Source of the DNA: Dactylosporangium siamense | Lineage (GTDB): Bacteria; Actinomycetota; Actinomycetes; Mycobacteriales; Micromonosporaceae | Reading direction: 5' to 3' | Length of the DNA stretch: 53,136 bases | NCBI RefSeq assembly: GCF_016862795.1 | Contig: NZ_BONQ01000019.1 | Location: 1-53,136, forward strand | Shown: in pieces, positions 10,041 through 18,387 of the stretch | Layout: every line of letters starts with the position of its first letter | How positions within the stretch are numbered: position 1 is the first letter of the stretch | The notes under the pieces: model-generated | Seen by the model: only the letters and a program-made list of their open reading frames with translations | What the model was told of the DNA's origin: nothing | Database searches by the model: none | Made by a program: the position numbers and the translations under genes

Positions 10041-10075
10041 TGCCTATCTTGTCTAGTTACTAGGTAGGAATAGAA
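10041..10075 (-). promoter_or_regulatory. Candidate Rrf2 operator/promoter region
   Basis: An AT-rich island in otherwise GC-rich DNA upstream of the rrf2 start contains the perfect 11-bp palindrome CTAGTTACTAG (10053-10063). Its position 40-50 nt upstream of the start fits an autoregulatory operator. Binding by the adjacent regulator is inference. Confidence 0.45.
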
Positions 10076-10165
10076 TAATTGCAGGACGGCGGCTGTCAAG
10101 GTTGCGCACCGCAGTCGGCCCGTGTGGGTTGCGTTACATCGTTCGATCGGTGGGGGTGCCGCCGG

Positions 10166-11977
10166 TCAGGGCTTCGCCGCCCGCTCGTGCACCATCCGCA
10201 GCAGGATCGGGTCGATGACCAGGGGGTCGGCGCCGGCGAGGAGGCGCACGACGGCCGGCCCGGCGTCCCGGGCGACCACGACCGTCAGGCCCGTCGACTC
10301 GAACTGGGCCGGCGCGAGCCGGATGCCGTCGGACCGGGTGCCGTCCGTGGTGAGCACCACCACGCAGCCGGCGGCGACCCCGGCCGTGCCCCAGCCGAGG
10401 GGTTCGACGCGGCGCGCGAGCTCCTTCAGCCGGGTGTCGACCGAGGTGTTGGGGCGCCCGTCCGCATACACCCGGCAGGCGTGCCCGTGCGCCGGGTTGA
10501 GGTCGTACGTGCCCGGCCGCACGCCGTCGAGCACCGCGAGGAACACCACGCTGCGGTCGCACACCACGGCGGACCGGACCGTGCCGTCCCGCCACGGCAT
10601 GGCCCGCGCCGCGGGCAGCGGGCCGAGGACGTCGTCGAGCCAGTCCGGCGGGTAGGTGTCGGCCAGCCAGTACCGGTCGCGCATGCCCTGGAACAGCTGC
10701 CCGCGCTCGTGGTTGGCCCGGACGGTCTCGGCCTGCGCCATGTCCTGCCGGACGTATCGCTCGACCTCGTGCACGGCGACGACCTGGCCGCCGGCGGCGA
10801 TCAGGGTGAACAGGGCCATCACCAGGTTGATGAACGGGTGCTCGCCGACGCGGGACAGGTACACCACCAGCGGCACCGCGTAGGCCGCGAGGGTCGCCGC
10901 GGCCGCCGGCCCGGCCAGCCGCCGCAGGTCCAGCGCCCGCCGCAGGGTGAGCGCCGCGCCCAGTGGCAGGGCCACGAGCAGCGCGCTCGACCACCAGGTC
11001 CAGTCGAGCAGGGTCAGCAGGCCCAGGCCGCCGAGCCCGGCGAGCGCGCTCGCGGCGATGTTGCGGCCCAGGTCCGGGTCGGCGGCCGGCACGTCGAGCA
11101 GGCGCGGCCGGACGTCCGCCCCGGGGACGGCCGTCGGTGCCTCGTCCGGCAGGAGTTTGGTCGCGGCGGGCGGTGTCGCGGCGAACGCCTGCTGCGGCGC
11201 CTGCTCGGCCGCGCGGAGCAGGTCCTCGCGCAGCCGCCGGGCCGACTCCGGGCGATCGGCCGGATCGGGTGCGAGCGTCCGGCGCAGGACCGCGGCGACG
11301 GGCTTCGGGACGGTGGCGAGCGCCGCGTGCGGCTCGAGCGCCGACGGCGGCTCGCCGAGCAGCAGCGTGTGCAGGGTCGCGCCGAGGGAGTACAGGTCGG
11401 AGGCGACGCTGTCCGGCTGCCCGGCGTGGACCTCGGGCGCCATGTACCCCTTCGTGCCGATCCTGGCCGTCGCGGTGTACCGGCCGTCGTCGCGATGGAT
11501 CGCGGAGATGCCGAAGTCCGACAGCACCGCGACGCCGTCGTCGGTGAGCAGGATGTTGTTGGGTTTGATGTCGCGGTGCAGGATGCGCGACGCGGCCTCG
11601 TGCGTGTGGATGAGCGCCTCGGCCACCTGCGCGCCGATGCGCAGCACGTCGGCGACGGGCAGCGTCCGCTCGACCAGGAGCCGGTCGGCGACCGACGCGG
11701 CGTAGAGGTCCATCACCACGTATCCGGTGCCCTCGGCGGTGAAGTCCGCCTCCAGCAGCCGCACCACGTGCGGCCGCCCGCGCAGCGCCTGCAATGCCTG
11801 GACCTCGCGCAGGAACCGCCGCCGGTCGGCGTCGTCGAGATCCCGTTTGTACACCTTGATCGCGACGGCCGACTTGTCCAGCGTCGTCTTGTGCGCCCGA
11901 TATACCTGTGCCTGGCCGCCCTTGGCGCTGATCAGCGTGAGGTCACGGTAGCCGTGGATCTGCGGCACAGTGACCAT
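10166..11977 (-). CDS. Membrane-anchored Ser/Thr protein kinase
   Basis: 603 residues. Kinase domain at about 10-270: ATP-anchoring Lys in VAIKVYK (K41), catalytic HRDIKPNN (134-142), DFG (154-156), GTKGYMAPE (174-182). The glycine-rich loop is degenerate (AKGGQAQVY instead of GxGxxGxVY). A juxtamembrane region leads to several hydrophobic segments (about 320-415) and a cytoplasmic-like C-terminal domain of ~180 residues that I do not recognise. No PASTA repeats. ATG at 11977 is preceded by GGGAGG, four bases away; a longer in-frame reading to 12061 lacks a ribosome site. It is divergent from the Pst/WxL cluster across a 403-nt intergenic region, so a regulatory link is possible but not shown. 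Confidence 0.9.
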   Translation of the reverse strand: MVTVPQIHGYRDLTLISAKGGQAQVYRAHKTTLDKSAVAIKVYKRDLDDADRRRFLREVQALQALRGRPHVVRLLEADFTAEGTGYVVMDLYAASVADRLLVERTLPVADVLRIGAQVAEALIHTHEAASRILHRDIKPNNILLTDDGVAVLSDFGISAIHRDDGRYTATARIGTKGYMAPEVHAGQPDSVASDLYSLGATLHTLLLGEPPSALEPHAALATVPKPVAAVLRRTLAPDPADRPESARRLREDLLRAAEQAPQQAFAATPPAATKLLPDEAPTAVPGADVRPRLLDVPAADPDLGRNIAASALAGLGGLGLLTLLDWTWWSSALLVALPLGAALTLRRALDLRRLAGPAAAATLAAYAVPLVVYLSRVGEHPFINLVMALFTLIAAGGQVVAVHEVERYVRQDMAQAETVRANHERGQLFQGMRDRYWLADTYPPDWLDDVLGPLPAARAMPWRDGTVRSAVVCDRSVVFLAVLDGVRPGTYDLNPAHGHACRVYADGRPNTSVDTRLKELARRVEPLGWGTAGVAAGCVVVLTTDGTRSDGIRLAPAQFESTGLTVVVARDAGPAVVRLLAGADPLVIDPILLRMVHERAAKP

Positions 11978-12380
11978 GAAGCCTCCCGCCGGCGATTCTA
12001 GCCGCCGCCGCGCCGGGAATCCGCCCGTCCGCCGGGTTTTGCCACCCGATCTGTCACCCACGTCCCTTTCGCGCGGATGTGTTGATTAGCCCGGACCTCC
12101 GGTGCTGTTCATCTGTTGCATGTCCGGCGCAGGCCTTGAACAATGCCTTTCTTCATGCACCAGGAAAAGGCTGACTCCTTTACGAAGGTGCAGTTCATTG
12201 CCGCGCATATCGTCTATTCGTGAACGCACAATGGGCCGAATGGTCAGCCTCGGATCATGCATTGTGTATTTCGCCGGCACGATTCATCCGTCGTTCATTG
12301 TCGGAGCACTCGGCAGTGGTTCTTCACTGCGAAGGTCGGCGTCGCATTCAACTTTGAGTGCAAGGCGGAAAGGTCATGGA
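11978..12380. other. 403-nt divergent intergenic region, lower GC
   Basis: Between the kinase gene and the first gene of the Pst/WxL cluster lies a stretch clearly poorer in GC than its surroundings. It holds three GTTCAT-type elements (12107-12113, 12193-12199, 12293-12299); only the last is part of an 11-nt direct repeat. An open frame crosses it from 12102 but has no signal peptide, family or codon bias, so I regard the region as regulatory and untranslated leader. Confidence 0.6.
12282..12303 (+). promoter_or_regulatory. PHO-box-like direct repeat
   Basis: Two 11-nt units, ATTCATC-CGTC and GTTCATT-GTCG, lie in tandem about 80 nt before the first gene of the cluster. The actinomycete PhoP box consists of 11-nt direct repeats with the core GTTCACC; these units match 5 of 7 core bases each. 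PhoP control of the downstream operon is a testable inference. Confidence 0.4.
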
Positions 12381-13433
12381 ATGCGACACATCAGTAAGGT
12401 CGGGCTGGGGGTGGCGGGGGTAGCGGTGCTCCTGCTCACCCAGGCCACCGCGGCTCACGCCGATGTCGCGGCACAGGGCAACGACATCGTCGGCATCGGG
12501 TCCGACACCATCCAGTACGCCGCCGACTTCCTGGCCGACGGCGACTACCAGGGCAACCCCGGCTTCAACGCCGCGGGCGGCCGGGTGTTCAACTTCGACG
12601 CGACCGGCGACGCCAGCGGCAAGCTCACGGCGGGTGCCACCGTCGTGCTGCGGGGCGGCAACTTCCCGGTCACGCGCCCGAACGGCTCCGGCGGCGGTCT
12701 GACGTACTTCACCCAGACCGACACCGGCGCCACGAAGAAGGTCCAGTTCGTCCGCAGCTCGCGCAAGCCGAGCAAGGCTGAGGACGACCGCGCGATCGCC
12801 AACGGCTGGGGCGGCCTGCGCTGCTACCAGCTCGGCCTCGACGGTCTGCGGATCGCCGTGTCGAAGAACGTGGCGACGAACGCCGGCACCGCCGGCATCA
12901 GCTCCGCGGACCTGAAGAAGATCTACAGCAGCCCCCCGCAGATCACCACGTGGGGCCAGGTCAGCGGCTACAACGGTCCGAACCCGGGCGCCACGATCGT
13001 CCCGATCCTGCCGCCCGCGACCTCCGGCACCGAGCAGTTCTTCATCGCGCAGATCGGCCTCACCGAGGCTCAGGTCCGCACCACCGCTGAGGGCCTGGTC
13101 CGGGCCGAGGAGCACGACCCGACGCCGATCCAGGGCAACGCGAATGCCATCGCGCCGTTCTCGACCGCCCGTCTGGTCATGATCCACAACGGCTACTTCA
13201 ACGCTGGTACCGCGCAGGACCCGGTGACGCTGCAGTCCGGTGGAGTCGCGTTCGACGTGACCCGGCCGGTGTACTTCATCGTCCGTAACAGCGAGATCAA
13301 CACCTCGTGGAACAAGGCGCTCTTCGCGCCGGGTGGGTTCCTGTCCCAGTCGTTCCTCGCGCAGCCCCTGATCGAGGACTCGGCCGGTTTCACGTACCAG
13401 TACGCCGACGCGGGCCTCTGCCACACCGCCTGA
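12381..13433 (+). CDS. Secreted PstS-like substrate-binding protein, first gene of the Pst/WxL cluster
   Basis: 350 residues with a Sec-type signal peptide (1-27, ending ATAAHA) and no lipobox or membrane anchor, so it is probably released or held by partners. The sequence has the PstS-like fold signature near the N-terminus (DIVGIGSDTIQYAADFL, GSDT at 40-43) and the anion-binding-like SGTEQFF (215-221), but the Arg and Asp that precede SGT in classical PstS (R-S-D/E-G-SGT) are replaced by P-P-A-T. Phosphate as ligand is therefore uncertain. ATG at 12381 has AAAGG seven nt upstream. Only 34 nt separate it from the WxL-like gene, so it is most likely cotranscribed with it. Confidence 0.82.
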   Translation: MRHISKVGLGVAGVAVLLLTQATAAHADVAAQGNDIVGIGSDTIQYAADFLADGDYQGNPGFNAAGGRVFNFDATGDASGKLTAGATVVLRGGNFPVTRPNGSGGGLTYFTQTDTGATKKVQFVRSSRKPSKAEDDRAIANGWGGLRCYQLGLDGLRIAVSKNVATNAGTAGISSADLKKIYSSPPQITTWGQVSGYNGPNPGATIVPILPPATSGTEQFFIAQIGLTEAQVRTTAEGLVRAEEHDPTPIQGNANAIAPFSTARLVMIHNGYFNAGTAQDPVTLQSGGVAFDVTRPVYFIVRNSEINTSWNKALFAPGGFLSQSFLAQPLIEDSAGFTYQYADAGLCHTA

Positions 13434-13467
13434 GCCGGCGCACATCAACCTTCGAAACGGAGTCCCA

Positions 13468-15189
13468 GTGAAGATTCGCTCCAGGTCCCTGATGGTCGGG
13501 GCGGCAGCCCTGGCTGTCGCGGCCAGCGTCCTGGTCGGGGGAGGTGTCGCCTACGCGGCGGTGACCCCGGCCTTCGAGCCGGACCCCAACGCGATCGGCA
13601 GCATCACCCTGTACAACGCCAGCGGCGCTGTCATCACCGGCGGTAGCCTCACCGACAGCCCGATCGCGGCGTACGCGGCGGCTTCCGGCGCGGGCCGCAC
13701 CGGGGACGTGAGGGCCTTCCTCCGGGTGGCCACCCCGAAGGCGGCCACGCCGACCGACCAGTTCGAGTCGGCCGTCGTCACCAACACCACCAATTTCCCG
13801 AACACGGCCGCCCCGGCGCCGCTCAACGGGCTGGGCACGACCCCGCTCGTCAGCGCCACGGCCGGCACCTCCCTGGGCGCCTACATCGCGTCCAAGCCCA
13901 ACACCGAGACGGCCGCGAACCTGGCGAACATCTACCAGCTCCGCCTGATCACGACCGCCCCGGGCCAGTCCCCCGACGTGAACTACTTCCGCCTGGACCT
14001 CCAGGTCGACACCGCGGCCGGCACGTGGAGCATCGCGTACCCGGCGTCGGCGACGGCGACCACGACCACGCTGACCGCCAGCCCGGCCAGCCCGGTCAAC
14101 AGCGGGACCGCGGTCACCCTGACCGCGAAGGTCACGCCGGCCAACACCGCCGGTTCCGTGCACTTCTTCGACGGTGCGACGGACCTCGGTGCGGGCACGT
14201 ACAACCCGGCCACGGGCAACGCGACGCTCAGCGTCACGCCGTCGGTCGGCAGTCACTCGCTCACCGCACAGTTCACCCCGAGTGACACCTCCGCCTTCAA
14301 CGGTTCCACCTCCACGGCGCTGCCCTTCACCGTGAACGCCCCGGGCACGCCGACCACCACCACGCTGACCGTGACCCCGCCCAGCGGGACCGCGGCCGGC
14401 ACCGGTGGCACGCTCGACGCGACGCTCTCCGCGGTCGTGGCCCCGGTCGGCACCGCCGGCTCGGTCCACTTCTTCGACGGCGCCACGGACCTGGGCGCGG
14501 GCACCTACGACGTCGCCACCGGAACGGCGACGCTCGTGAAGACCCTCGCCACGGGCAACCACCTGCTCATCGCGACGTTCACCCCGAGCGTCGGCGGCTT
14601 CCAGTCGTCGTCCTCGGCGATCCTGAACTACGCGGTGGTCGGCGCGAACGGTGCGGCTGTGCCGCTCGACGCGCAGAACAACAGCGAGCCGTTCGCGGGC
14701 GCGCTGGTGCTCCAGGTCGCGGCGGGCACCGCCGTGCACCTGACCCAGGTCCCGGTGAACGACCCGAACGGCCACCCGGCGCAGGCGACCGACCCCACGG
14801 GTCACCGTCACGCCTGGGTGTTCACGGGCAACTTGACCGGCGTTTCGGTCAACGACACCCGGCCCACCCAGGACGGCTGGACGCTCAACGGGCAGGCCGC
14901 GGACTTCCGCAACGGCCAGACCGTCGTGCCGGCCACCAACCTCGGCTGGGTGCCGGCTGCCAGCGGCGGCGACGCCGAGGGCACCGTGGCCGCCGGCGCG
15001 GCGGTCGACTCGAAGCTCAAGACGGCCACCAGCAACGGTCTGCAGACCAGCAGCCAGTTCGCGAAGGCCGCCCCGGGCAACGGGCTCGGCACCAAGGACC
15101 TCACCTCCGCCCTGGAGCTGCGGATCCCGGACACGTCCCCGACCGGCCTCTACACCAGCACCCTCACGCTGACGCTGGTCAGCCCGTGA
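13468..15189 (+). CDS. Secreted Ig-repeat protein with C-terminal WxL-like domain
   Basis: 573 residues. Signal peptide 1-30 (cut after AYA); N-terminal domain about 31-190; two bacterial Ig-like (Big_3-type) repeats at about 194-290 and 296-390 that share the identical stretch GSVHFFDGATDLGAGTY (229-245 and 331-347); and a C-terminal domain about 395-573. The last domain resembles WxL domains of Gram-positive cell-surface proteins: VNDTRPTQDGWTLNGQ with W471-T-L473, an A-x-G-x-G stretch (AAPGNGLGTKDL), and the closing pattern G-L-Y-T-S-T-L-T-L-T-L, where the second W is Leu. WxL domains bind peptidoglycan without covalent linkage. GTG start with ACGGAG upstream. The next gene encodes a WxL-interacting-type protein, which supports the call. 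Confidence 0.8.
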   Translation: MKIRSRSLMVGAAALAVAASVLVGGGVAYAAVTPAFEPDPNAIGSITLYNASGAVITGGSLTDSPIAAYAAASGAGRTGDVRAFLRVATPKAATPTDQFESAVVTNTTNFPNTAAPAPLNGLGTTPLVSATAGTSLGAYIASKPNTETAANLANIYQLRLITTAPGQSPDVNYFRLDLQVDTAAGTWSIAYPASATATTTTLTASPASPVNSGTAVTLTAKVTPANTAGSVHFFDGATDLGAGTYNPATGNATLSVTPSVGSHSLTAQFTPSDTSAFNGSTSTALPFTVNAPGTPTTTTLTVTPPSGTAAGTGGTLDATLSAVVAPVGTAGSVHFFDGATDLGAGTYDVATGTATLVKTLATGNHLLIATFTPSVGGFQSSSSAILNYAVVGANGAAVPLDAQNNSEPFAGALVLQVAAGTAVHLTQVPVNDPNGHPAQATDPTGHRHAWVFTGNLTGVSVNDTRPTQDGWTLNGQAADFRNGQTVVPATNLGWVPAASGGDAEGTVAAGAAVDSKLKTATSNGLQTSSQFAKAAPGNGLGTKDLTSALELRIPDTSPTGLYTSTLTLTLVSP

Positions 15190-15212
15190 CGGTGCGGTAA
15201 CGCACAACACGC

Positions 15213-15245
15213 CAGGTCGGCCCGGGGCCACCCCGGGCCGGCCTG
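15213..15245 (+). terminator. Strong hairpin inside the Pst/WxL cluster
   Basis: A 15-bp stem (one G-U pair) with a 3-nt CCA loop lies in the 95-nt gap between the WxL-like gene and the next gene. It may act as a partial terminator or a 3'-end stabiliser that makes the two upstream secreted proteins more abundant than the transporter subunits. Confidence 0.6.
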
Positions 15246-15284
15246 CGCCCATCTGCTGCACATCCGACGGACGGGAAACCTGCT

Positions 15285-16316
15285 ATGAGACGCCTTTTCG
15301 CACTGGTCGCGGCTGTCGCCGTCGCCGCGGTGCTGACCCCCGCGGCCGCGCACGCCGAGCCCGCCGACGACGGCAACCGCGCCTGGTCGCTGCGGCCCGG
15401 CACGCCGGAGGGCAAGCCCGACAAGCGCACCCACTACACGCTGCAGGGCATCCCCGGCGCGGCAGTGGAGGAGAAGGTGCTCGTCACCAACAGCAGCAAG
15501 GTTCCCGCCTCGTTCGTCATCTACGGCACCGACGCGTTCAACACCTCGACCGGCGCGTTCGACCTGCTGCCGGCCGCGCAGAAGCCCACCGACATCGGCT
15601 CCTGGATGCAGTTCCAGGCACCGGCGATCACCATCGACGCCGGCGCCACCGTCGCGGTGCCGTTCAAGGTGGTCGTGCCGGCCAACGCGACCCCGGGCGA
15701 CCACGCCGGTGGGGTCGTGGTCTCCCTCGCCACCGGCACCGACGTCAAGGTCGACACCCGGGTCGCGGTCCGGCTCTACCTCAGGATTGCCGGGCTGCTG
15801 CGCCCCGTACTCGCGGCCCAAAAGGTGGAGGCGCACTACTTCGGGGTGACCAACCCGTTCAGCGACGGCTCCGTGACCGTGTCGTACACGGCGGAGAACA
15901 CCGGCAACATCCGGCTGCAGAGCCACGCGAAGCTGGTCGTGAAGTCCGCGCTGACCGGCATCACGCTGGCCGAGAAGAAGCTGCCCGACCTGCCGGAGCT
16001 GCTGCCCGGCCAGCGGGTGCCGCACGAGGCCGAGATCGACGGCGTCTTCCCGGCCGGCCCGCTGACCGTGCGGGTCGAGCTGGAGCCGTTCGGCGACCCG
16101 GAGCAGCCCGTCGGGCAGGCCGTGCCGAAGGCGGAGGGGCACACGACCATCTGGGCCTGGCCGTGGCTGCTGCTGATCGTGCTGCTGATCCTGGGCACCG
16201 GCGCCGGGTTCCTGGTGCGCCGCTGGCTGATCCGCCGCCGGCAGGCCCGCGCCGACGCCGCCGCGCTGGAGCGCCGCCGCGCCCGCAAGGAGAGCAAGGC
16301 CGGAGCGGCGGCATGA
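15285..16316 (+). CDS. DUF916/WxL-interacting-type membrane-anchored surface protein
   Basis: 343 residues. Signal peptide 1-25 (ends AAAHA), an extracellular part made of two Ig-like halves, then one transmembrane helix at about 290-312 ([20 protein letters not shown]) and a basic cytoplasmic tail ([20 protein letters not shown]). The layout and motifs ([56 protein letters not shown]) match the DUF916 peptidoglycan-binding plus host-binding (DUF3324-type) proteins of Firmicutes WxL loci, which hold WxL proteins and attach them to the wall. It is coupled by a 4-nt overlap to the LPRTG gene. The molecular role here is inference by family and neighbourhood. Confidence 0.82.
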   Translation: MRRLFALVAAVAVAAVLTPAAAHAEPADDGNRAWSLRPGTPEGKPDKRTHYTLQGIPGAAVEEKVLVTNSSKVPASFVIYGTDAFNTSTGAFDLLPAAQKPTDIGSWMQFQAPAITIDAGATVAVPFKVVVPANATPGDHAGGVVVSLATGTDVKVDTRVAVRLYLRIAGLLRPVLAAQKVEAHYFGVTNPFSDGSVTVSYTAENTGNIRLQSHAKLVVKSALTGITLAEKKLPDLPELLPGQRVPHEAEIDGVFPAGPLTVRVELEPFGDPEQPVGQAVPKAEGHTTIWAWPWLLLIVLLILGTGAGFLVRRWLIRRRQARADAAALERRRARKESKAGAAA

Positions 16317-17131
16317 CCAACCGGTTGACGGTTGCTGCGGTGGTACTGGCAGCAGCGGCCGCCCTGACCACCACCGGCTGCTCGGCGGACAAACCGGCCG
16401 CCGTGCCCTACACCGACAGTCGCTCGGCCGGCGGCATCGTGCTCTACGGCAAGGACGGCAAGCCCGCCACGACGGGAAAGACGGCCGACAAGCCGTTCGT
16501 CGCGAAGGCGATCGCCCAGGCGAAGGCGCCCGAACCCTACGACCGGGACGGCCGCAAGGCGACGCTGCTCGCCTTCCTGCCCCGCAAGGACGCCGACCCG
16601 ACGCAGTGGCACGGCCGGTTCCTGACCGGCGCCAGCGCGTATCCCGACGCGGCGCACCCGACGGTCGTCGCACCCGCGGAGGCCGGTTCCCTGGCCGAGT
16701 TCCTGGACGTGTACCCGACCCAGTGGGACGGGCTCGTCCAGCTCCGCATCTACCTCGGGGTGCCCGGCGAGGAGACGCTCACCACGAGCTACGCGACCGC
16801 CGACATCCGGGTCAGCGGCGGCACCTGGACCGTGGTGCGCGGCGGGTCCACCAAGGCCGCCGGCCGGATCGGCGCCGCGATGGCGGGCGCGGCCGTGATG
16901 GACGGCGAGACGGGCGTGCCGATCGAGGTCCGCGTCGACGGTGGCTCCACCAGCCCCAGCCCCAGCCCGACCCCGGCCGGTGGCGGCGGCCCGCTGCCGC
17001 GCACCGGCGCCGACGTGATGACCCTCGCCGGCGGCGGCCTGCTACTCGTCGTCGCGGGCGTCGCCGCTGTCCTGCTCGGCCGGCGACGCCGTGCCACCGC
17101 CACCGCTCCCCGCGAGGAGGCCCACCGATGA
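16313..17131 (+). CDS. Small surface protein with lipobox and LPRTG sorting signal
   Basis: 272 residues. A lipoprotein signal peptide ends TTTGC (Cys23). The mature domain (about 30-180) aligns by eye with the N-terminal domain of the WxL-like protein two genes upstream (GGIVLY at 40-45, LLAFLP at 85-90, LVQLRIYL at 141-148, GTWTV at 170-174). A Ser/Pro/Thr linker leads to the sorting signal: LPRTG at 228-232 (nt 16994-17008), hydrophobic segment, RRRR tail. Small LPxTG proteins are standard members of Firmicutes WxL loci. Having both a lipobox and an LPxTG motif is unusual; one may not be used. It overlaps both neighbours by 4 nt. Confidence 0.82.
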   Translation: MTNRLTVAAVVLAAAAALTTTGCSADKPAAVPYTDSRSAGGIVLYGKDGKPATTGKTADKPFVAKAIAQAKAPEPYDRDGRKATLLAFLPRKDADPTQWHGRFLTGASAYPDAAHPTVVAPAEAGSLAEFLDVYPTQWDGLVQLRIYLGVPGEETLTTSYATADIRVSGGTWTVVRGGSTKAAGRIGAAMAGAAVMDGETGVPIEVRVDGGSTSPSPSPTPAGGGGPLPRTGADVMTLAGGGLLLVVAGVAAVLLGRRRRATATAPREEAHR

Positions 17132-18387
17132 CGACCGCGCCGACCGAGGAGTCACACCCGCACGAGCCGCAGCCGGCACCGTTCGCACCACCGGACGGCG
17201 CCGCCCGCCACGCCGCGCCGGACGAACCGGGACCGGACGAACCGGGACCGCAGTACGCCGGTCCGCAGTACACGAGCCCGCAGTACGCGAGCCCCCAGTA
17301 CGCCAGCCCGCAGTACGCGGGTCCGCAGCACCCCGGGCCACCGCATCCAGGCCCGCAGCACTCCGGGCCGCCGCATCCGGGTCCGCAGCACCCTGGGCCA
17401 CCGCATCCGGGTCCGCAGCACTCCGGGCCGCCGTATCCGGGTCCGTGGTCCTCCGGGCCGCAGGAGACGCTGCCGTTCGGTCCCGTGCCGCCGCCGCAGT
17501 TCCAGCCGCCGGGTCACCCCGCGCCGCCACTGGGTTACACCGCGCCGCCGCTGGGCTACCCCGCGCCGCCGCTGGGCTATCCCATGCGGCCGGTCGCGGC
17601 GCCGGCGGCGCCCCTCGCCACGCTCGACGCGCGGGCGATCTCGGCCTGGTTCGGCAGCCGTAAGGTGCTGGACCGGGTGTCGCTGACGATGCAGCCCGGC
17701 CGGGTCACCGCGCTCATCGGCCCGTCCGGCTGCGGCAAGTCGACGTTCCTGCGGATCCTCAACCGGATGCACGAGCTGGTGCCGTCGGCACAGCTGGCCG
17801 GCGAGGTCCTGCTCGACGGCGCCGACATCTACGACACCGGCCGCCGGATCACCGACGCGCGGCGCCAGATCGGCATGGTGTTCCAGAAGCCCAACCCGTT
17901 CCCGACGATGAGCATCTACGACAACGTGGTCGCCGGGCTCAAGCTGACCGGCCTGAAGGTCCGCCGCTCGGAGAAGGACGCCCTGGTCGAGGAGTGCCTC
18001 ATCAAGGCCGGCCTGTGGCGGGAGGTCAGCGACCGGCTGCGCTCGCCCGGCGGCGCGCTGTCCGGCGGCCAGCAGCAGCGGCTGTGCATCGCCCGGTCCC
18101 TCGCCATCCGGCCCCGGGTGCTGCTGATGGACGAGCCCTGCTCCGCGCTCGACCCGACCTCGACCCGGGTCATCGAGGAGACGATCGCCGAGCTCGCCGC
18201 CGAGGTCACCATCGTCATCGTCACGCACAACATGCAGCAGGCGCACCGGGTCTCGCAGCAGTGCGCGTTCTTCCTCGCCGAGCACGGCACGCCGGGCGCG
18301 ATCGTGGAGAGCGGCGAGACCGAGCAGATGTTCGGTTCGCCCGTGGACCGGCGGACCTCCGACTACGTCAACGGCCGGTTCGGATGA
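17128..18387 (+). CDS. pstB: PstB-type phosphate ABC transporter ATPase with repeat-rich N-terminal extension
   Basis: 419 residues against about 255-260 for PstB. The ATPase domain occupies about 165-419: Walker [10 protein letters not shown] (198-206), Q-loop [11 protein letters not shown], signature LSGGQQQRL (from 311), Walker [18 protein letters not shown]-loop THNMQQA; the FQKPNPFP and NRMHEL motifs are PstB-specific. The extra ~160 residues are low-complexity: fourteen five-residue units of the type P-[QP]-[YHW]-x-[GS] (residues 41-110) and three APPLGY units (132-152). The extension is in frame after the overlapping ATG at 17128 and has no alternative internal start with a clear ribosome site. 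First of the transporter genes, with order B-C-A-S instead of the usual S-C-A-B. Confidence 0.9.
   Translation: MTTAPTEESHPHEPQPAPFAPPDGAARHAAPDEPGPDEPGPQYAGPQYTSPQYASPQYASPQYAGPQHPGPPHPGPQHSGPPHPGPQHPGPPHPGPQHSGPPYPGPWSSGPQETLPFGPVPPPQFQPPGHPAPPLGYTAPPLGYPAPPLGYPMRPVAAPAAPLATLDARAISAWFGSRKVLDRVSLTMQPGRVTALIGPSGCGKSTFLRILNRMHELVPSAQLAGEVLLDGADIYDTGRRITDARRQIGMVFQKPNPFPTMSIYDNVVAGLKLTGLKVRRSEKDALVEECLIKAGLWREVSDRLRSPGGALSGGQQQRLCIARSLAIRPRVLLMDEPCSALDPTSTRVIEETIAELAAEVTIVIVTHNMQQAHRVSQQCAFFLAEHGTPGAIVESGETEQMFGSPVDRRTSDYVNGRFG
17248..17457 (+). repeat. 15-bp tandem repeats coding for the PstB extension
   Basis: Fourteen 15-bp units, each coding for a Pro-Gln/Pro-Tyr/His-x-Gly/Ser pentapeptide. 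The first five units are PQYxx, the later nine alternate PQHxG and PPHPG, giving a 30-bp higher-order period. A related 21-bp repeat (APPLGYx, three copies) follows at 17521-17583. Confidence 0.85.

Noticed and set aside
12102-12380. Upstream in-frame extension of the first Pst/WxL gene
   Set aside because: It would bury the signal peptide behind 93 residues; the ATG at 12381 has a ribosome site and begins a standard signal peptide.
17248-17583. Possible CRISPR or intergenic minisatellite
   Set aside because: The repeats are in frame within pstB, vary mainly in codon-compatible ways, and have no spacers.
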